Shown one piece after another: positions 62,412 to 64,000 of a stretch of DNA of 64,000 bases. The DNA is taken from NCBI GenBank assembly GCA_035478795.1, contig DATIJJ010000002.1, positions 1 through 64,000 on the forward strand, given 5' to 3'. Numbering within the stretch: position 1 is the stretch's first letter; each line of letters starts with the position of its first letter. The notes beneath the pieces are model-generated. The model was not told where the DNA came from. It saw only the letters and a list, made by a program, of their open reading frames with translations, and made no database searches. Origin of the DNA: DATIJJ01 sp035478795. Its GTDB lineage: Bacteria; Pseudomonadota; Gammaproteobacteria; DSM-16500. A program made the translations under genes and the position numbers.

Positions 62412-64000
62412 ATGGCAATGAATGTCGCGCAAAAACTGATTCAGGCACATCTTCTCGAAGGCGAAATGATTCCCGGCCAGGAAATTTCCCTGAAAATCGA
62501 TCAAACGCTTTGTCAGGATGCAACCGGGACGCTTGTCATGCTCGAACTCGAAGCCATGGGAATCGATCGGGTCAAAACAGAATTGTCCGCGCAATATGTC
62601 GATCATAATCTCATTCAGGAAGATTTTAAAAACGCCGACGATCATCTGTTTTTACAAAGCGCTGCCAGACGTTTTGGCATCTGGTTCAGCCGTCCGGGCA
62701 ATGGAGTCAGTCATCCCATCCACATGGAAAGTTTCGGCAAACCCGGCAAGACCTTGCTCGGATCCGACAGTCACACCTGTGCTGCCGGTTGTCTTGGCAT
62801 GCTGGCGATGGGTGCCGGTGGTCTTGAAGTGGCCCTCTCGATGGCGGGCCAGCCATTTCATGTCAAAATGCCAAAAATCCGGGGTGTGAAACTCACCGGC
62901 AAAATGCCGGAATGGGTCAGTGCAAAAGATGTCATCCTCGAAATGCTGCGTCGTCATGACGTGAAAGGCGGCGTTAATCAAATCATTGAATATTACGGTT
63001 CCGGCGTGAAAACACTTTCTGCCATGGATCGTCATGTCATTGCCAATATGGGAGCCGAACTCGGTGCAACTGCAACCGTCTTTCCATCCGATAAGGAAAC
63101 GCTCCATTTTTTACGTTCTGAAGGACGCGAACAGGATTGGGTCGAACTCCTTCCTGATAAAGGCGCAAAATATGATTTAAATGACAAGATCGATTTGTCG
63201 ACTCTCGAACCGCTCATTGCCTTGCCCTCAAGTCCTGGCAAAGTGGTTCCCGTTCGGGAAGTGGCGGGCCGTGATATTTATCAAAGTTATGTCGGTTCAT
63301 CGGCCAATCCGGGTTATCGTGATTTTGCAATCGCTGCCATGATGGTGAAAGAAGCGCGCGCCGATGCAAACGTCTCCTTTGACATCAATCCCTCTTCGAG
63401 AAACCAGCTGGAAGATCTGGCCAATAGCGGCCTCCTGTCTTCGCTCCTTCATGCAGGCGCACGCATTCATCAGGCCGGATGCAATGGCTGTATTGGCATG
63501 GGACAGGCACCGGCAACCGGGCGAAACAGTCTGCGCACGGTACCGCGCAATTTTCCGGGGCGTTCCGGCACACTGGAGGACAGTGTGTATTTATGCAGCC
63601 CGGAAACAGCAACGGCTTCTGCCATCCGTGGAAAAATCACTGACCCGCGTACACTCGGCATCCCTTATCCCAAAGTTAAATTACCCAAACAGCCAACGAC
63701 CAACAAAAGCATGCTGGAAGCGCCGTTGCCTCTTGAAGAAGCCCGCAAGGTCAGACTCGTCAAAGGTCCAAATATTGCCTCGATCCCTGAATTAAAACCA
63801 TTAACCGACCGCATGCGTCTACCTGTTCTGCTGAAAGTCGGTGACAATGTGTCGACGGATGAAATCATGCCCGCGGGTGCGAGGGTATTACCTTACCGCA
63901 GCAACATCCCCAAAATCAGTGAATTTTCATTTGATGTTCTGGATGACACCTATGCAAGACGTGCCAATGCCATGCGGCACGAAGGTGGTCATGCGATTAT
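62412..64000 (+). CDS. Aconitate hydratase, N-terminal part (3' end cut by window edge)
   Basis: About 529 residues are visible. DSHTCAAGCLGMLAMGAGG and the AGCNGCIGMGQAPATG segment provide the three Fe-S cysteines, and GRDIYQSYVGSSANPGYRDF fits the substrate region. VGDNVSTDEIMPAGARVL begins the swivel domain. The type resembles the mitochondrial/Aquifex-type aconitase rather than AcnB. AGGGAG lies before the ATG. The frame is open at 64000. Its position after acs groups acetate use with the TCA cycle. Confidence 0.92.
   Translation, partial: MAMNVAQKLIQAHLLEGEMIPGQEISLKIDQTLCQDATGTLVMLELEAMGIDRVKTELSAQYVDHNLIQEDFKNADDHLFLQSAARRFGIWFSRPGNGVSHPIHMESFGKPGKTLLGSDSHTCAAGCLGMLAMGAGGLEVALSMAGQPFHVKMPKIRGVKLTGKMPEWVSAKDVILEMLRRHDVKGGVNQIIEYYGSGVKTLSAMDRHVIANMGAELGATATVFPSDKETLHFLRSEGREQDWVELLPDKGAKYDLNDKIDLSTLEPLIALPSSPGKVVPVREVAGRDIYQSYVGSSANPGYRDFAIAAMMVKEARADANVSFDINPSSRNQLEDLANSGLLSSLLHAGARIHQAGCNGCIGMGQAPATGRNSLRTVPRNFPGRSGTLEDSVYLCSPETATASAIRGKITDPRTLGIPYPKVKLPKQPTTNKSMLEAPLPLEEARKVRLVKGPNIASIPELKPLTDRMRLPVLLKVGDNVSTDEIMPAGARVLPYRSNIPKISEFSFDVLDDTYARRANAMRHEGGHAI

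Overview
The window looks like a gammaproteobacterial chromosome segment, most likely from the order Legionellales (a Coxiella- or Legionella-like bacterium). This placement is inferred from several things: the GroESL, MDH, FabV and Com1/DsbA-like proteins; the dprA-smg-topA and tRNA-fMet-rimP-nusA-infB-rbfA-truB-rpsO-pnp gene orders; and several coiled-coil or ankyrin-type proteins that resemble secreted effectors. No rRNA, prophage, insertion-sequence transposase or CRISPR array was seen.

Layout. Bases 1-2897 hold topA (cut by the window edge), smg and dprA. Bases 2920-7077 hold two large coiled-coil proteins of unknown function. Bases 7133-10909 form a thiol-redox block (gshB, gshA, dsbD). 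Bases 10961-13144 are groES-groEL with a sigma70-type promoter, a CIRCE operator and a terminator. Bases 13147-18504 encode a probable phosphorelay: a hybrid kinase, a single-domain receiver and an HPt-REC-REC-GGDEF diguanylate cyclase. Bases 18553-25277 carry a site-2 protease, a ZIP transporter, mdh, hemW, an outer-membrane barrel, trmB and pncB. Bases 25331-30143 carry metNIQ, a Sel1 lipoprotein, rsmA and apaH.

Bases 30144-31098 are a repeat-rich island with a dead DUF559 nuclease gene bounded by inverted repeats. Bases 31099-40273 are folA followed by the translation/RNA operon and an initiator tRNA. Bases 40337-46546 hold com1-like, cca, rsgA, an aldo/keto reductase, an FAD oxidoreductase and fabV. 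Bases 46551-49562 hold a 30-bp perfect inverted repeat, an ankyrin-like gene and a QEGLA/DUF1704 metallopeptidase-like gene. Bases 49633-55806 hold fis, a TraR/DksA-like gene, rsmE, a ferredoxin, miaB, ybeZ, ybeY, corC and an M50-like membrane protein. Bases 55837-56100 contain two large inverted repeats. Bases 56293-58915 hold two paralogous unknown proteins. Bases 58996-64000 hold rimK, its protease partner, acs and the start of an aconitase gene.

The most interesting signals lie in the accessory genes. The two paralogs at 56293-58915 each have a SILK motif followed by an RVxF-type motif, the order used by eukaryotic protein phosphatase 1 (PP1) docking proteins. Two effector-like loci (the ankyrin gene and the coiled-coil pair) are each preceded by a CTTAA-N6-CTTAA direct repeat like the PmrA box that controls Dot/Icm genes in Legionella and Coxiella. 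Together these suggest a host-associated organism with dispersed type IV effectors, but no secretion-system gene lies in this window, so that remains inference.
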